This document shows positions 52,221 through 60,592 of a stretch of 64,000 nt of DNA, in pieces; position 1 is the first letter of the stretch, and the number at the start of each line of letters is the position of its first letter. A program made the translations under genes and the position numbers. Source of the DNA: Radiobacillus deserti (GTDB lineage Bacteria > Bacillota > Bacilli > Bacillales > Amphibacillaceae); NCBI RefSeq assembly GCF_007301515.1, contig NZ_CP041666.1, positions 2,604,001 to 2,668,000 of the forward strand, read 5' to 3'. The notes below the pieces were generated by a model. That model worked only from the letters and a program-made list of their open reading frames with translations, was not told the origin of the DNA and made no database searches.

Positions 52221-53075
52221 CTATTTAATGGGAATCCAAACCTCCGAATAACAATCCGAACTAAATGGGTCATCTTCTGTGTACAATTCTACTTCAGGCG
52301 TTCCCGCATGCTCATAGCCACTTGAAGGGAACCATTCCGAATAAATTTGTTTCCATACGTTTTGCATAGAATGGGGCATCGGTCCATGCACTTCAAAAAT
52401 AGCCCATTTCGATTTAGGGACATACGTGCTTTCAAATTCTTCCGGTACCTCTCCTTCATGCGCGGCAGCAATCCAATATTCAACAGACTTTCCATCCTGA
52501 TGATCCGCACATACTCCAAGTACCCCTTTCACAGCCCCGTTGTTTAAGGAGAATAATACTTGATCCGTCCCTTTCGCATTAATCTCATCCCACATTTTAG
52601 GGATTTCACGATTATTTTCTTCATTTTCTAAAGAAAATCTTCTTCGAATACCAACAATTTGAAACGACTCATGCTCTTCCACTCGATATTGCATCGGGTC
52701 TACTCCCTTCAGATTCACCTGAATAACTAGGCGATTATAAGATTGCAGCTTTCCCGAATACTTTCGCGCTTCTGTCGGAGATACACCGTGCTGCCTACGA
52801 AAAGCCTTCGTAAAAGCCTCCGGAGTGTCATAGCCATATTTGTAGGCAATTTCGATTACTTTCACATCCGATTTTGTCAGATCGTGTGCGGCAAGTGTTA
52901 AACGGCGCCGTCGTAGATAATCCCCTACCGTACTGTCTGTCAAAATCGAAAAAGCGCGTTGAAAATGATACATGGAAGCATTTGCTTCTTTCGCAATTTG
53001 CTCAATGGAAATATCCTCTAGTAAATGATCTTCCATAAAATCAATAGCTTTTTGTAACGAATCTACCCAACTCAT
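52221..53075 (-). CDS. AraC-family regulator with GyrI-like effector domain
   Basis: Start ATG 53075 follows GGAGGAAG. Residues 1-105 hold two AraC helix-turn-helix motifs (ISIEQIAKEANASMYHFQRA and VIEIAYKYGYDTPEAFTKAF, then RRQHGVSPTEARK). Residues 130-284 are a GyrI-like ligand-binding domain (MQYRVEEHESFQIVGIRRRF, EFESTYVPKSKWAIFEVHG, YSEVWIPIK). Such Rob/SoxS-like proteins respond to small hydrophobic molecules. No target gene is adjacent. The broken GyrI gene at the left edge of the window is a relative of its second domain. Confidence 0.9.
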   Translation of the reverse strand: MSWVDSLQKAIDFMEDHLLEDISIEQIAKEANASMYHFQRAFSILTDSTVGDYLRRRRLTLAAHDLTKSDVKVIEIAYKYGYDTPEAFTKAFRRQHGVSPTEARKYSGKLQSYNRLVIQVNLKGVDPMQYRVEEHESFQIVGIRRRFSLENEENNREIPKMWDEINAKGTDQVLFSLNNGAVKGVLGVCADHQDGKSVEYWIAAAHEGEVPEEFESTYVPKSKWAIFEVHGPMPHSMQNVWKQIYSEWFPSSGYEHAGTPEVELYTEDDPFSSDCYSEVWIPIK

Positions 53076-53158
53076 ACAACTTCCTCCGTATCTCCATGTT
53101 ACTTTCACCTTGTAAACAAATCCTGTCCATTTATGCTCACATTTGTCAGATCCTCTAT

Positions 53159-53590
53159 TTAGTTCCCATTTAGCTCTTTATAGGCAATAACTTTTAAAGC
53201 AAGTAACTCTTCTTCTGTTAAAGTATCTTCTACTTTTGATAAAATCTCTTGCTTTTCCTCGGCCGTAATACCGTCAGATACCTTCGATTGAATCTCTTGA
53301 ATTTCCCCTAAGCCCATTTTCTTTATAATTGCTTTGGTTGCTTCTTCTTTTGTAGTAAAAGGTAGTGTATTTGGATCAACGTCCTCCGCACCTTCTAGGA
53401 ATGATTGCAAATCTCGATCTTGTTCAATTTCTTGCTTTATTGTTTTTATTTCTCCACTACTTTCTAATTCAGTAGAAACATACTCCATCACTTTATCTGA
53501 TGCGTATTTGGTTGCGAGATTATAAGCTCCAAATCCGAGTGCTATAAGTACAATTACTAGAACCAAAAGTATCTTAAGTAATTTTCTCAC
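53159..53590 (-). CDS. membrane-anchored exported protein
   Basis: AGGAGAG precedes ATG 53590. The 143-aa protein has one N-terminal helix (LLKILLVLVIVLIALGFGAY) and an acidic, helical outer part (KQEIEQDRDLQSFLEGAEDV, ILSKVEDTLTEEELLALKVI). It may be related to a group of bacillary proteins annotated only as uncharacterised. Role unknown. Confidence 0.65.
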   Translation of the reverse strand: MRKLLKILLVLVIVLIALGFGAYNLATKYASDKVMEYVSTELESSGEIKTIKQEIEQDRDLQSFLEGAEDVDPNTLPFTTKEEATKAIIKKMGLGEIQEIQSKVSDGITAEEKQEILSKVEDTLTEEELLALKVIAYKELNGN

Positions 53591-53759
53591 AAAAATCTCT
53601 CCTTTTTACAGACCTTTCTATTTTTTATCATACACTAGTTTTTGGACCGTGGAATAGACAAAATGTACTAGGTAGAAAAAGACTCCCGCCCTATAGCTAA
53701 ACTTGTTCAAAGAAATGAGATGTGACAAACTTCATCTAACAATATATATTTTAGAAAAA

Positions 53760-53790
53760 TGAAAAGCACCTCAACAGGTGCTTCCTTTTT
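53760..53790. terminator. terminator between convergent or adjacent units
   Basis: AAGCACCT-CAAC-AGGTGCTT with A/T tracts on both sides, 39 bases past the stop of the CBO0543 gene on the minus strand. Confidence 0.7.
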
Positions 53791-53821
53791 GGCAAATACT
53801 TTTTATTTTTAATCCTAGGTG

Positions 53822-54382
53822 TCAGAAGGAGTTGTTTATTCGTTTAATAAACTTAGTAGCCCAATAAGCAATATACACAATCCCGATATCTATTAGAAAT
53901 ATATAAAATTGGTTAAATCCTCTTTTTAATTCGAGCAAACCAATTTGGTGTTCTATGGATGCAAACACGAAAGAATATATGAAACTCAGTATAAGAGTAT
54001 AAACGTAAAAATTCTTACCATTGTTCGTACAATATTGATATATTAGCAAAAAACCTACCGGTAACATGGAAGATGTTATATTAATGGCATACGGTAAAAT
54101 GGATGTTAAGGAATACGGATGAATCATAAAATTGTATCTATCAAGAATGATATTTATGTACGCCCACAAAATGTGTACAGTATATCCAAAGAAAAAAATC
54201 TCAAATATTCTTCTTCTATCCACCGTAAAGCATAGTAAAATAAGTGGAGCAATAAACAAGCTAAGTACAACCCAAAACTGCCATGTACCAAATCCCGAGT
54301 AGTTATTCCAAAAAGAGGATATCAGTGTATTAATTTCGTCATTTTGTTCAAGGATTTTTTCACGGTATTCTTTATAGTCCAT
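53822..54382 (-). CDS. CBO0543-family membrane protein (copy 1)
   Basis: The 186-aa protein has a charged N-terminal helix (EYREKILEQNDEINTLISSF) and five or six membrane helices, including FGTWQFWVVLSLFIAPLILL and DRRRIFEIFFFGYTVHILW, and ends FIKRINNSF. The pattern matches the CBO0543 family, of unknown function, common in bacilli. A second copy lies at 55593-56147 on the other strand. Confidence 0.75.
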   Translation of the reverse strand: MDYKEYREKILEQNDEINTLISSFWNNYSGFGTWQFWVVLSLFIAPLILLCFTVDRRRIFEIFFFGYTVHILWAYINIILDRYNFMIHPYSLTSILPYAINITSSMLPVGFLLIYQYCTNNGKNFYVYTLILSFIYSFVFASIEHQIGLLELKRGFNQFYIFLIDIGIVYIAYWATKFIKRINNSF

Positions 54383-54875
54383 CTTAACCTCCAGATACTT
54401 TTTAGTAATCCATTCATTAGTTTAAGTGTTCCATTGATTACCAAACATATTCAGGCTTTATACCAGAAAATTATATATGGAGTCTCTTCAAGAGGATTCA
54501 TATGGCACGGAGTGTTCACAAAACTTTCTACAAAAAAAGCAATATACTTCTTAACATTTTGGGGAACTGTTTTTTAAATCTTTTTTTAGTCTCAAAGTAA
54601 AGTATTTTACCTTCTATTATAATCATCGTATAATTGGTTCTAGATACAAATATCTATATCTCACTATCAATCATCGAAAGAACCACCACCTAAAATGTTA
54701 TTAGAGGGAATCTTGTAGAGAGAATTGTCCACTGAGACACTAAGTTGTAGGTTAGAATCCTTATCCCGGAACAGATTACAGACCAATTTTTATATGAGTT
54801 TAAAGATTGAGTTACTTCAACAAGAGATTATAACTGAACTAAATCTTCGACAATCCTAAAATTTATCTAGAAAAA
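54383..54875. other. long intergenic region before the c-di-GMP riboswitch
   Basis: No gene or ribosome binding site was found. It holds the promoter region of the following riboswitch transcript, but no clear -35/-10 pair stands out. Confidence 0.4.
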
Positions 54876-54944
54876 GGCAAACTTGTCGAAAGGCAAGGAC
54901 GCAAAGCTAAAGGGGCTAAAGATAACCTATGCCAGCCAGTTGCC
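54876..54944 (+). ncRNA. cyclic di-GMP-I (GEMM) riboswitch aptamer
   Basis: GGCAAAC (54876) pairs with GTTGCC (54939-54944) as P1. CTTGTC-GAAA-GGCAAG is the GNRA-capped helix. GGACGCAAAGC then AAAGGGGCTAAAGATAACC, and CCAGCCAG complete the core. It matches the c-di-GMP-I consensus in order and spacing. It lies 61 bases upstream of the gene at 55006. Confidence 0.88.
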
Positions 54945-54953
54945 TATGAATAA

Positions 54954-54999
54954 ACTCCCTACTTGGCGTTTGAAATAGGCATGAAATCAAATAGGGGGT
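54954..54999 (+). promoter_or_regulatory. Shine-Dalgarno sequestering helix of the c-di-GMP riboswitch
   Basis: ACTCCCTA (54954-54961) can pair over 8 positions (one G-U) with TAGGGGGT (54992-54999), which contains the ribosome binding site of ATG 55006. No T tract follows the aptamer, so translational rather than transcriptional control is likely. This pairing was found by inspection only. Confidence 0.5.
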
Positions 55000-55005
55000 A
55001 TTTAA

Positions 55006-55305
55006 ATGCGTGAACCACATGTACAAGCTGCACTAAAAAAATTCGAGAAACTGTTGAGGCAATATCCTGATCATCAAGGGTACTACAACGTTTTCAGAAC
55101 TTTCCTTAAAGGCTTTATGCGCGTGCAAAATCGTTCTGGCAACCTTCCAACCACAGAATTATTCACGATACTGAAACATGAAAAACCAAATATTTACTAT
55201 GCATTAAAACATAATCTAAAAGATGATCCAATCCTAGGTTTCGTATCCCAAATTGATATGGATTATGAACAAGCGAAGAGGGGAATATCTGACATAATCA
55301 ACTAG
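55006..55305 (+). CDS. 99-aa protein of unknown function under a c-di-GMP riboswitch
   Basis: ATG 55006 follows AGGGGG. The soluble, helical protein reads HVQAALKKFEKLLRQYPDHQ, YYNVFRTFLKGFMRVQNRSG and EKPNIYYALKHNLKDDPILG. It has no signal peptide or membrane helix. No family was recognised. As the first gene after a c-di-GMP aptamer it is expected to act in motility, matrix or attachment, but nothing in its sequence shows this. Confidence 0.75.
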   Translation: MREPHVQAALKKFEKLLRQYPDHQGYYNVFRTFLKGFMRVQNRSGNLPTTELFTILKHEKPNIYYALKHNLKDDPILGFVSQIDMDYEQAKRGISDIIN

Positions 55306-55410
55306 TAAGCATTTGGAAATGCCGACTACTATTATTAGTCCGCTGTATCGTTAATTATCCTTACCACTAGCAATCCGAGTGTTGTAGAGGGAGAGAAATT
55401 AAATAGTTAA

Positions 55411-55563
55411 AGCACAAGTGATTTTATTAGTACCATAAGTAGTATATTTGATTATATTAACTTTGACTTAGAGAAAAATACAGATAGTATTGCACTAATA
55501 TGTACGAATACAGTAGCCGGGAGCCTTGCTCTTGGCTTTTTATGTATAGCCCCATGGTTTTAG
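55411..55563 (+). pseudogene. possible small coding remnant without start
   Basis: A protein-like frame without ATG runs STSDFISTISSIFDYINFDL to GSLALGFLCIAPWF and TAG. AGCC and GGCTTTTT within it form a weak terminator hairpin (about 55520-55541). GGGAGAG upstream is in a different frame context. It may be a decayed small gene. Confidence 0.2.
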
Positions 55564-55592
55564 TTAATAGTAAAAAATAAAGGAGGCTTTTT

Positions 55593-56147
55593 ATGACTCA
55601 ATTTGAATACATACAGAAGAATTTTGAATTACATGAACAAATCGTAAAATCAGAAGAACAAAAAGTCTCTCTTTGGGTGGAAAATGTTTTGTTTACTACA
55701 CATTGGTGGATAGGTTTATGCTTAACCATATTACCCTGGGTTCTATGGGTTCTATTTAGTAATAAAGACAGCAGAAATAGACTTTTATATTCAGCATTTA
55801 TTGTATTAATAATCTCTTCTTTTTTAGATTTTTTAGGTGTCAAATTCGGTCTATGGCTATATAATTATGAAGTTTTTCCATGGATACCAGCCTACATTCC
55901 ATGGGATTCGACACTAATTCCTGTCATTATTATCTGGCTGATTGAGTATAAGCCGCACTTTTCCCCTTTACTCAAGGCGTTCATATTCGCATTCTTATCA
56001 TCCTTTGTTGGTGGAGCTATTTTTGAATTATTTGGTTTTTATGAAAAACTAAATTGGAAATCTTATTACTCATTTCCGATTTACTTTCTCATTTTCTTGG
56101 TTGGGTATTGGTCAAGCAGACGGGATAAATACGAACCTTATTGGTGA
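55593..56147 (+). CDS. CBO0543-family membrane protein (copy 2)
   Basis: AAAGGAGG precedes ATG 55593. The 184-aa protein has the same layout as the one at 53822-54382: a charged N-terminal helix (YIQKNFELHEQIVKSEEQ), then about five membrane helices (THWWIGLCLTILPWVLWVLF, YIPWDSTLIPVIIIWLIEYK), and ends SSRRDKYEPYW. The two proteins differ widely in sequence. Function unknown. Confidence 0.78.
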   Translation: MTQFEYIQKNFELHEQIVKSEEQKVSLWVENVLFTTHWWIGLCLTILPWVLWVLFSNKDSRNRLLYSAFIVLIISSFLDFLGVKFGLWLYNYEVFPWIPAYIPWDSTLIPVIIIWLIEYKPHFSPLLKAFIFAFLSSFVGGAIFELFGFYEKLNWKSYYSFPIYFLIFLVGYWSSRRDKYEPYW

Positions 56148-56521
56148 ACATCTATTGAAAAGTCAGTTCAAGAGATAATTAATGTGAAGGAGCAGGAAAC
56201 TGGGTTGGCTGTGATGAATATAGTTGAATTGATCAAATCAGTGGGAGAATCAGGAACAATCTCTTCTTTCTGATTTTATCTATTATGGTTCCTACGTTAA
56301 ATCTTGTTTCTGACCCTTAAATAAGTAGGATTGAAATAGATGAACTTTTATAAAAGTCGGCTGCTCGACCATCTAGTTTGGTAACTCCCCAACCCCATAC
56401 TCATTAGCACTTAACGGTGTTGCAAAATTAAATCTTTATTTAAATAGTCTTCTCCAAACTTCATTTTATTTTTCTCTTCTCGAAAGTAGGACAAGAAAGA
56501 TTAGGACATATGTCTTTTTAA
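56148..56521. other. intergenic region with no gene seen
   Basis: Stops occur in all frames. A few GGAG-like sites are not followed by usable frames. Confidence 0.45.
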
Positions 56522-56567
56522 ACAAAAACAGCAAGGGGGCAAAAAAGCCACAACCCTTGCTGTTTCT
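56522..56567. terminator. terminator of tRNA-Arg
   Basis: AAACAGCAAGGG (56526-56537) and CCCTTGCTGTTT (56554-56565) form a 12-bp stem with A/T tracts on both sides. It lies just past the 3' end of the minus-strand tRNA. Confidence 0.8.
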
Positions 56568-56580
56568 TCGTTTACACTAG

Positions 56581-56653
56581 CGCGCCCGGAGGGATTCGAA
56601 CCCCCGACACATGGTACCGGAAACCATTGCTCTATCCCCTGAGCTACGGGCGC
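56581..56653 (-). tRNA. tRNA-Arg(CCG)
   Basis: The minus strand starts GCGCCCGTAGCTCAGGGGAT and ends GGGTTCGAATCCCTCCGGGC plus GCG. Acceptor, D, anticodon (ATGGT/ACCAT) and T stems are complete. The seven-base loop TTCCGGT gives anticodon CCG. CCA is not encoded. Confidence 0.97.
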
Positions 56654-56862
56654 ATGTCTGTCTTCTCATTCATTTGTGAGACAAAGAACATTATACCTCA
56701 TTGTTCAATGCAATTCAATGAATCCATTCATTTGATGTTTCTCCGTCTTTTCTCCTTATTTTTGAGAAAAATGAGAAAAATACCAAAAATCAAAATCCTC
56801 CCTGTATAATCATCGTTAATTCAGAAAAGTTAGAATTTTATTAGAATATAAGGAGGACAGAC

Positions 56863-57861
56863 ATGAACGAACAGTCTCCTATTTTACAAGTCCAAAATCT
56901 GCGCACTCATTTTTTCACGAAATCTGGAGCAGTGAAAGCCGTCGATGGTGTTGATTTCAGTGTAAGAGCTGGTGAAACACTTGGAATTGTCGGAGAATCG
57001 GGGTCTGGAAAAAGTATGACAGCCATGTCCGTCATGCGCCTTATCCCCTCTCCACCAGGAAAAATAGTGGATGGTGAAATCATCTTCGAAGGAGAAAATC
57101 TGCTTCACAAAAGTGAAAAACAAATGCGAAAAATACGTGGAAAAGATATCTCCATGATTTTTCAGGATCCCATGACTTCGTTGAATCCTGTTTTAACGGT
57201 AGAAAAACAAATGGTGGAGACGATTCGAACCCATGAACCATTGAATAAATCTCAAGCGGTAGAGCGTGCTGTTGAGCTTTTGGAGCTAGTTGGAATCCCG
57301 GAACCGAAAAACCGTTTAAAGCAATATCCCCACGAATTCAGTGGTGGAATGAGACAAAGGGTCATGATTGCGATGGCGTTAGCCTGTAATCCAAAGGTCT
57401 TAATTGCCGATGAGCCAACTACCGCGTTAGATGTAACTATTCAAGCGCAAATCCTAGAGCTTCTTAACAGGCTTCAAAAAGAACTCGGCATGGCGATTAT
57501 TATGATTACGCACGACTTAGGCGTTGTTGCGGAAGTTTGTGACCGTGTATTAGTTATGTATGGTGGTAAACCGGTAGAGTACACGTCAACGAAAGAACTG
57601 TTCAGCGATCCTAAGCATCCTTACACGTGGGGATTGTTAAGCTCCATCCCACGAATCACCAACAAAAAAGCAAAGCTTGAAACCATTGATGGAGTGCCGC
57701 CCGATTTAGCGAACTTACCACAAGGATGTAGCTTCGCACCGAGATGTAAATACGTAACAGACGCTTGCTTAACCCGTGATCCTGTTTTAAAGGAATATGA
57801 ACCTAATCACGGTGTGAAATGCTTGTTATACGAAAAAGAAGAAGAGGTGAGCCCGGTTTGA
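56863..57861 (+). CDS. dppD: oligopeptide/dipeptide ABC transporter ATPase (DppD/OppD)
   Basis: The 332-aa protein has Walker A GIVGESGSGKSMTAM, Q-loop IFQDPMTSLNP, signature FSGGMRQRVMIAMAL, Walker B KVLIADEPTTALDVT, and the C-terminal oligopeptide-type extension with a Cys cluster (GCSFAPRCKYVTDAC) that binds an iron-sulfur cluster in relatives. It pairs with the ATPase encoded next, overlapping it by 4 bases. First gene of the dppDFABC unit. Confidence 0.95.
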   Translation: MNEQSPILQVQNLRTHFFTKSGAVKAVDGVDFSVRAGETLGIVGESGSGKSMTAMSVMRLIPSPPGKIVDGEIIFEGENLLHKSEKQMRKIRGKDISMIFQDPMTSLNPVLTVEKQMVETIRTHEPLNKSQAVERAVELLELVGIPEPKNRLKQYPHEFSGGMRQRVMIAMALACNPKVLIADEPTTALDVTIQAQILELLNRLQKELGMAIIMITHDLGVVAEVCDRVLVMYGGKPVEYTSTKELFSDPKHPYTWGLLSSIPRITNKKAKLETIDGVPPDLANLPQGCSFAPRCKYVTDACLTRDPVLKEYEPNHGVKCLLYEKEEEVSPV

Positions 57862-58844
57862 GTGAACCTTTATTAGAAGTACGAAATTTAAAAAAACATT
57901 TTCCAATCAAAAATAAGAATCCTTTCTTGAAATCAACTCGATCAGTAAAAGCCGTAGATGGTGTTTCTTTTACTGTCAATAAAGGAGAAACACTTGGTTT
58001 AGTTGGAGAAAGTGGCTGTGGAAAGTCTTCGACTGGCCGGTCGATTCTAAAGCTATTAGAGCCAACAGAAGGAGAAGTTCTGTTTAAGGGAGAAGACATC
58101 ACCTCCTTTCGAGGAGAAAAGCTGCGAAAGCTCCGTCGTGATATGCAGTTTATTTTCCAAGATCCCTACGCTTCTTTAAATCCACGCAAGACCGTAGAGC
58201 AAATCATCACAGAACCGATGAAAATTTTCGGCATGCCTAAAGAAGAACAAAAGCGCAAGCTGGATCGACTTATGGATGTAGTTGGCTTAAGCTCCTATCA
58301 CAAACAACGCTATCCACACCAATTCAGCGGAGGTCAGCGTCAGCGCATTGGGATTGCCAGAGCCCTTGCACTCGATCCAGAATTAATCATCTGTGATGAG
58401 CCAGTGTCTGCGTTAGATGTTTCTATACAGGCTCAAGTCATTAATCTATTAGAAGATTTACAAGAAGAATTTGATTTAACCTATATTTTTATTGCCCATG
58501 ACTTGAGTGTCATTAATCACATCAGTGACCGGGTTGCGGTCATGTACTTAGGCGAAATTGTAGAAGTTGGAGAAGTCGATGAGCTGTATGCGAATCCAAG
58601 GCACCCTTATACAAAAGCATTGCTCTCAGCCATCCCAGAAGCGGATCCAACAGTTGAAAAGGAACGAATTATCATTCAGGGGGACTTACCTTCCCCATCT
58701 AATCCACCACAAGGATGCAAATTTCATACGAGATGCCCTTTAGCGGAAGAACAGTGTAAACACACGAGACCAGCTTTAAGGACGGTTTCTTTAGGCGGAC
58801 AGCAAGCAGCTTGTCACCTTGTCAAGGAGGTGGTGGAAATCTAG
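57858..58844 (+). CDS. dppF: oligopeptide/dipeptide ABC transporter ATPase (DppF/OppF)
   Basis: The start is TTG 57858, overlapping the dppD stop (GAGGTGAG upstream), giving 328 residues. Motifs are GLVGESGCGKSSTGRSILKL, FIFQDPYASLNPRKTVEQ, FSGGQRQRIGIARALALDPE, LIICDEPVSALDVSIQ and the C-terminal CKFHTRCPLAEEQC. It is the second ATPase subunit. A longer frame starting at 57819 lies within dppD and is not needed. Confidence 0.95.
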   Translation: MSEPLLEVRNLKKHFPIKNKNPFLKSTRSVKAVDGVSFTVNKGETLGLVGESGCGKSSTGRSILKLLEPTEGEVLFKGEDITSFRGEKLRKLRRDMQFIFQDPYASLNPRKTVEQIITEPMKIFGMPKEEQKRKLDRLMDVVGLSSYHKQRYPHQFSGGQRQRIGIARALALDPELIICDEPVSALDVSIQAQVINLLEDLQEEFDLTYIFIAHDLSVINHISDRVAVMYLGEIVEVGEVDELYANPRHPYTKALLSAIPEADPTVEKERIIIQGDLPSPSNPPQGCKFHTRCPLAEEQCKHTRPALRTVSLGGQQAACHLVKEVVEI

Positions 58845-58899
58845 GTCTCATTCTCATAGGAGAAAACCGAAATTTGATTTTGTATAAGGGGGAGAAACA

Positions 58900-60516
58900 A
58901 TGAAAAAACACTCACTTTGGTCCTTTATAGGGATTCTAATTGTATCAATTTTTCTCATTACAGCTTGTAGTGAGGATAGCTCCAGTAGTTCACCAGACGA
59001 TGGGAGTACAGATTCTACAGATAGCGGTGACAAAAACACCTTAGTTTTTGGTCGTGGTGCGGATTCTGTACAGCTTGATCCAGCAAAAGTTACGGATGGA
59101 GAGTCTTTATATGTAACGAACCAAATCTATGACACATTAGTTCGATATAAAGAGAAAAACACGGAAGTTCGTCCAGCGCTTGCAACAGAATGGAACGTAA
59201 GTGAAGACGGAAAGACATGGACGTTTAAGCTTCGTGAGGACGTGACATTCCATGATGGTACCGACTTCACTGCCGAAGATGTTGTATTTAACTTTGAGCG
59301 TTGGGCAACTGGTGGAGAATATGCGTACTACGGGTACATGTTTGGTGCCACAGAGGACAACCCTGCAGGCATCATTGAAAAAGTAGAAGCAACCGGGGAT
59401 TATGAGGTGACGTTTACGCTCACACAACCTAACGCTCCGTTCCTTTATACATTAGCAATGCCTCCATTCGGAATTGCTAGTCCAGAGGCTATTGAAGAAC
59501 ATGGGGAAAACTACTTCAAAAACCCAGTTGGAACAGGACCTTTTGTGTTTGAAGAATGGGTGAAGGATGACAGTATTACCCTTTCCAAGAATCCTGATTA
59601 CTACGGAGAAAAACCGAAAGTTGAGGAAGTTATTTTCCGAGTGATTCCGGATAATGGAGCTCGTTTCATGGAATTACAATCCGGATCCATTGATGTAATG
59701 AATGGATTAAACCCACAAGATATTGAACAGGTTGAAAGCTCCGATGATTTACAAATTATTCGTCGTCCTTCTATGAACGTCAGCTACATGGCGATGAATA
59801 TGGAAAAAGGTCCATTAAAAGAAAAGAAAGTACGTCAAGCTATTAACCTTGCTATTGATAAGAAAAAATTAATTACGCTCTATGAAGGAATTGGAAAAGA
59901 AGCGAAAAACCCATTACCTCCTTCTATTTGGGGCTATAACGATGACATAGAAGATTATGGCTATGATGTCGAAGAAGCAAAACGTCTCTTAGCAGAAGCT
60001 GGTTATCCAGACGGCTTCCAAATTACGTTGGATATCATGTCAAACCCGAGACCATACATGCCACAGCCTAAAGTAACTGCACAAGTAATCCAGCAAATGT
60101 TAGGCGAGGTTGGCATTGAGGTTGAAGTCATCGAAAATGACTGGGATACACATCTTGCCAAGACTGAAAATGGAGAACACGAAATGGCCTTAATGGGCTG
60201 GATTGGTGATAACGGGGATCCAGATAACTTCCTATATGTTCTACTAGATAAAGACAATGCGAAAAAGGGATCTGCTGGAAACTATGCATTCTATAAGAGT
60301 GATGAGCTTCACGATATTCTTATCGAAGCACAAACGACAATGGATAAAGAAAAGCGTACTGAGCTTTACATGGAGGCTCAAGAAATTATTCATGAGGATG
60401 CACCTTGGGTACCAATTGCTCATACAACACCACCATTAGCAGCGAACAAGAGTGTTACTGGTTATCAGCCTCACCCTACAGGTAGTGAACCTTTTAACTT
60501 TTTAGATATTAAGTAA
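58900..60516 (+). CDS. dppA: peptide-binding lipoprotein (DppA/OppA family)
   Basis: The 538-aa protein has a lipoprotein signal (lipobox LITAC, Cys about 23), then a Ser/Asp-rich linker and an SBP_bac_5 domain: DSVQLDPAKVTDGESLYV, WNVSEDGKTWTFKLREDVTF, HDGTDFTAEDVVFNFER, NPVGTGPFVFEEWVKDD and LMGWIGDNGDPDNFLYVL. It delivers peptides to the permease. The last motif, WxxDxxDPDNFL, is typical of dipeptide- and peptide-binding DppA-type proteins. GGGGGAG precedes the ATG. Confidence 0.95.
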   Translation: MKKHSLWSFIGILIVSIFLITACSEDSSSSSPDDGSTDSTDSGDKNTLVFGRGADSVQLDPAKVTDGESLYVTNQIYDTLVRYKEKNTEVRPALATEWNVSEDGKTWTFKLREDVTFHDGTDFTAEDVVFNFERWATGGEYAYYGYMFGATEDNPAGIIEKVEATGDYEVTFTLTQPNAPFLYTLAMPPFGIASPEAIEEHGENYFKNPVGTGPFVFEEWVKDDSITLSKNPDYYGEKPKVEEVIFRVIPDNGARFMELQSGSIDVMNGLNPQDIEQVESSDDLQIIRRPSMNVSYMAMNMEKGPLKEKKVRQAINLAIDKKKLITLYEGIGKEAKNPLPPSIWGYNDDIEDYGYDVEEAKRLLAEAGYPDGFQITLDIMSNPRPYMPQPKVTAQVIQQMLGEVGIEVEVIENDWDTHLAKTENGEHEMALMGWIGDNGDPDNFLYVLLDKDNAKKGSAGNYAFYKSDELHDILIEAQTTMDKEKRTELYMEAQEIIHEDAPWVPIAHTTPPLAANKSVTGYQPHPTGSEPFNFLDIK

Positions 60517-60530
60517 TGTTGGGAACGAAT

Positions 60531-60552
60531 AAGACCGGCATCTGTCGGTCTT
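60531..60552 (+). other. intra-operon hairpin after dppA
   Basis: AAGACCG and CGGTCTT form a 7-bp stem without T tract. It may protect the 3' end of the highly expressed binding-protein mRNA. Confidence 0.4.
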
Positions 60553-60592
60553 AATTCCCTCTTATTAAGCTTTATGTAAAGGAGGAATCTAC

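Noticed and set aside
57819..57857. Upstream extension of the dppF frame
   Set aside because: It lies entirely within dppD. TTG 57858 with GAGGTGAG upstream gives the normal family start.
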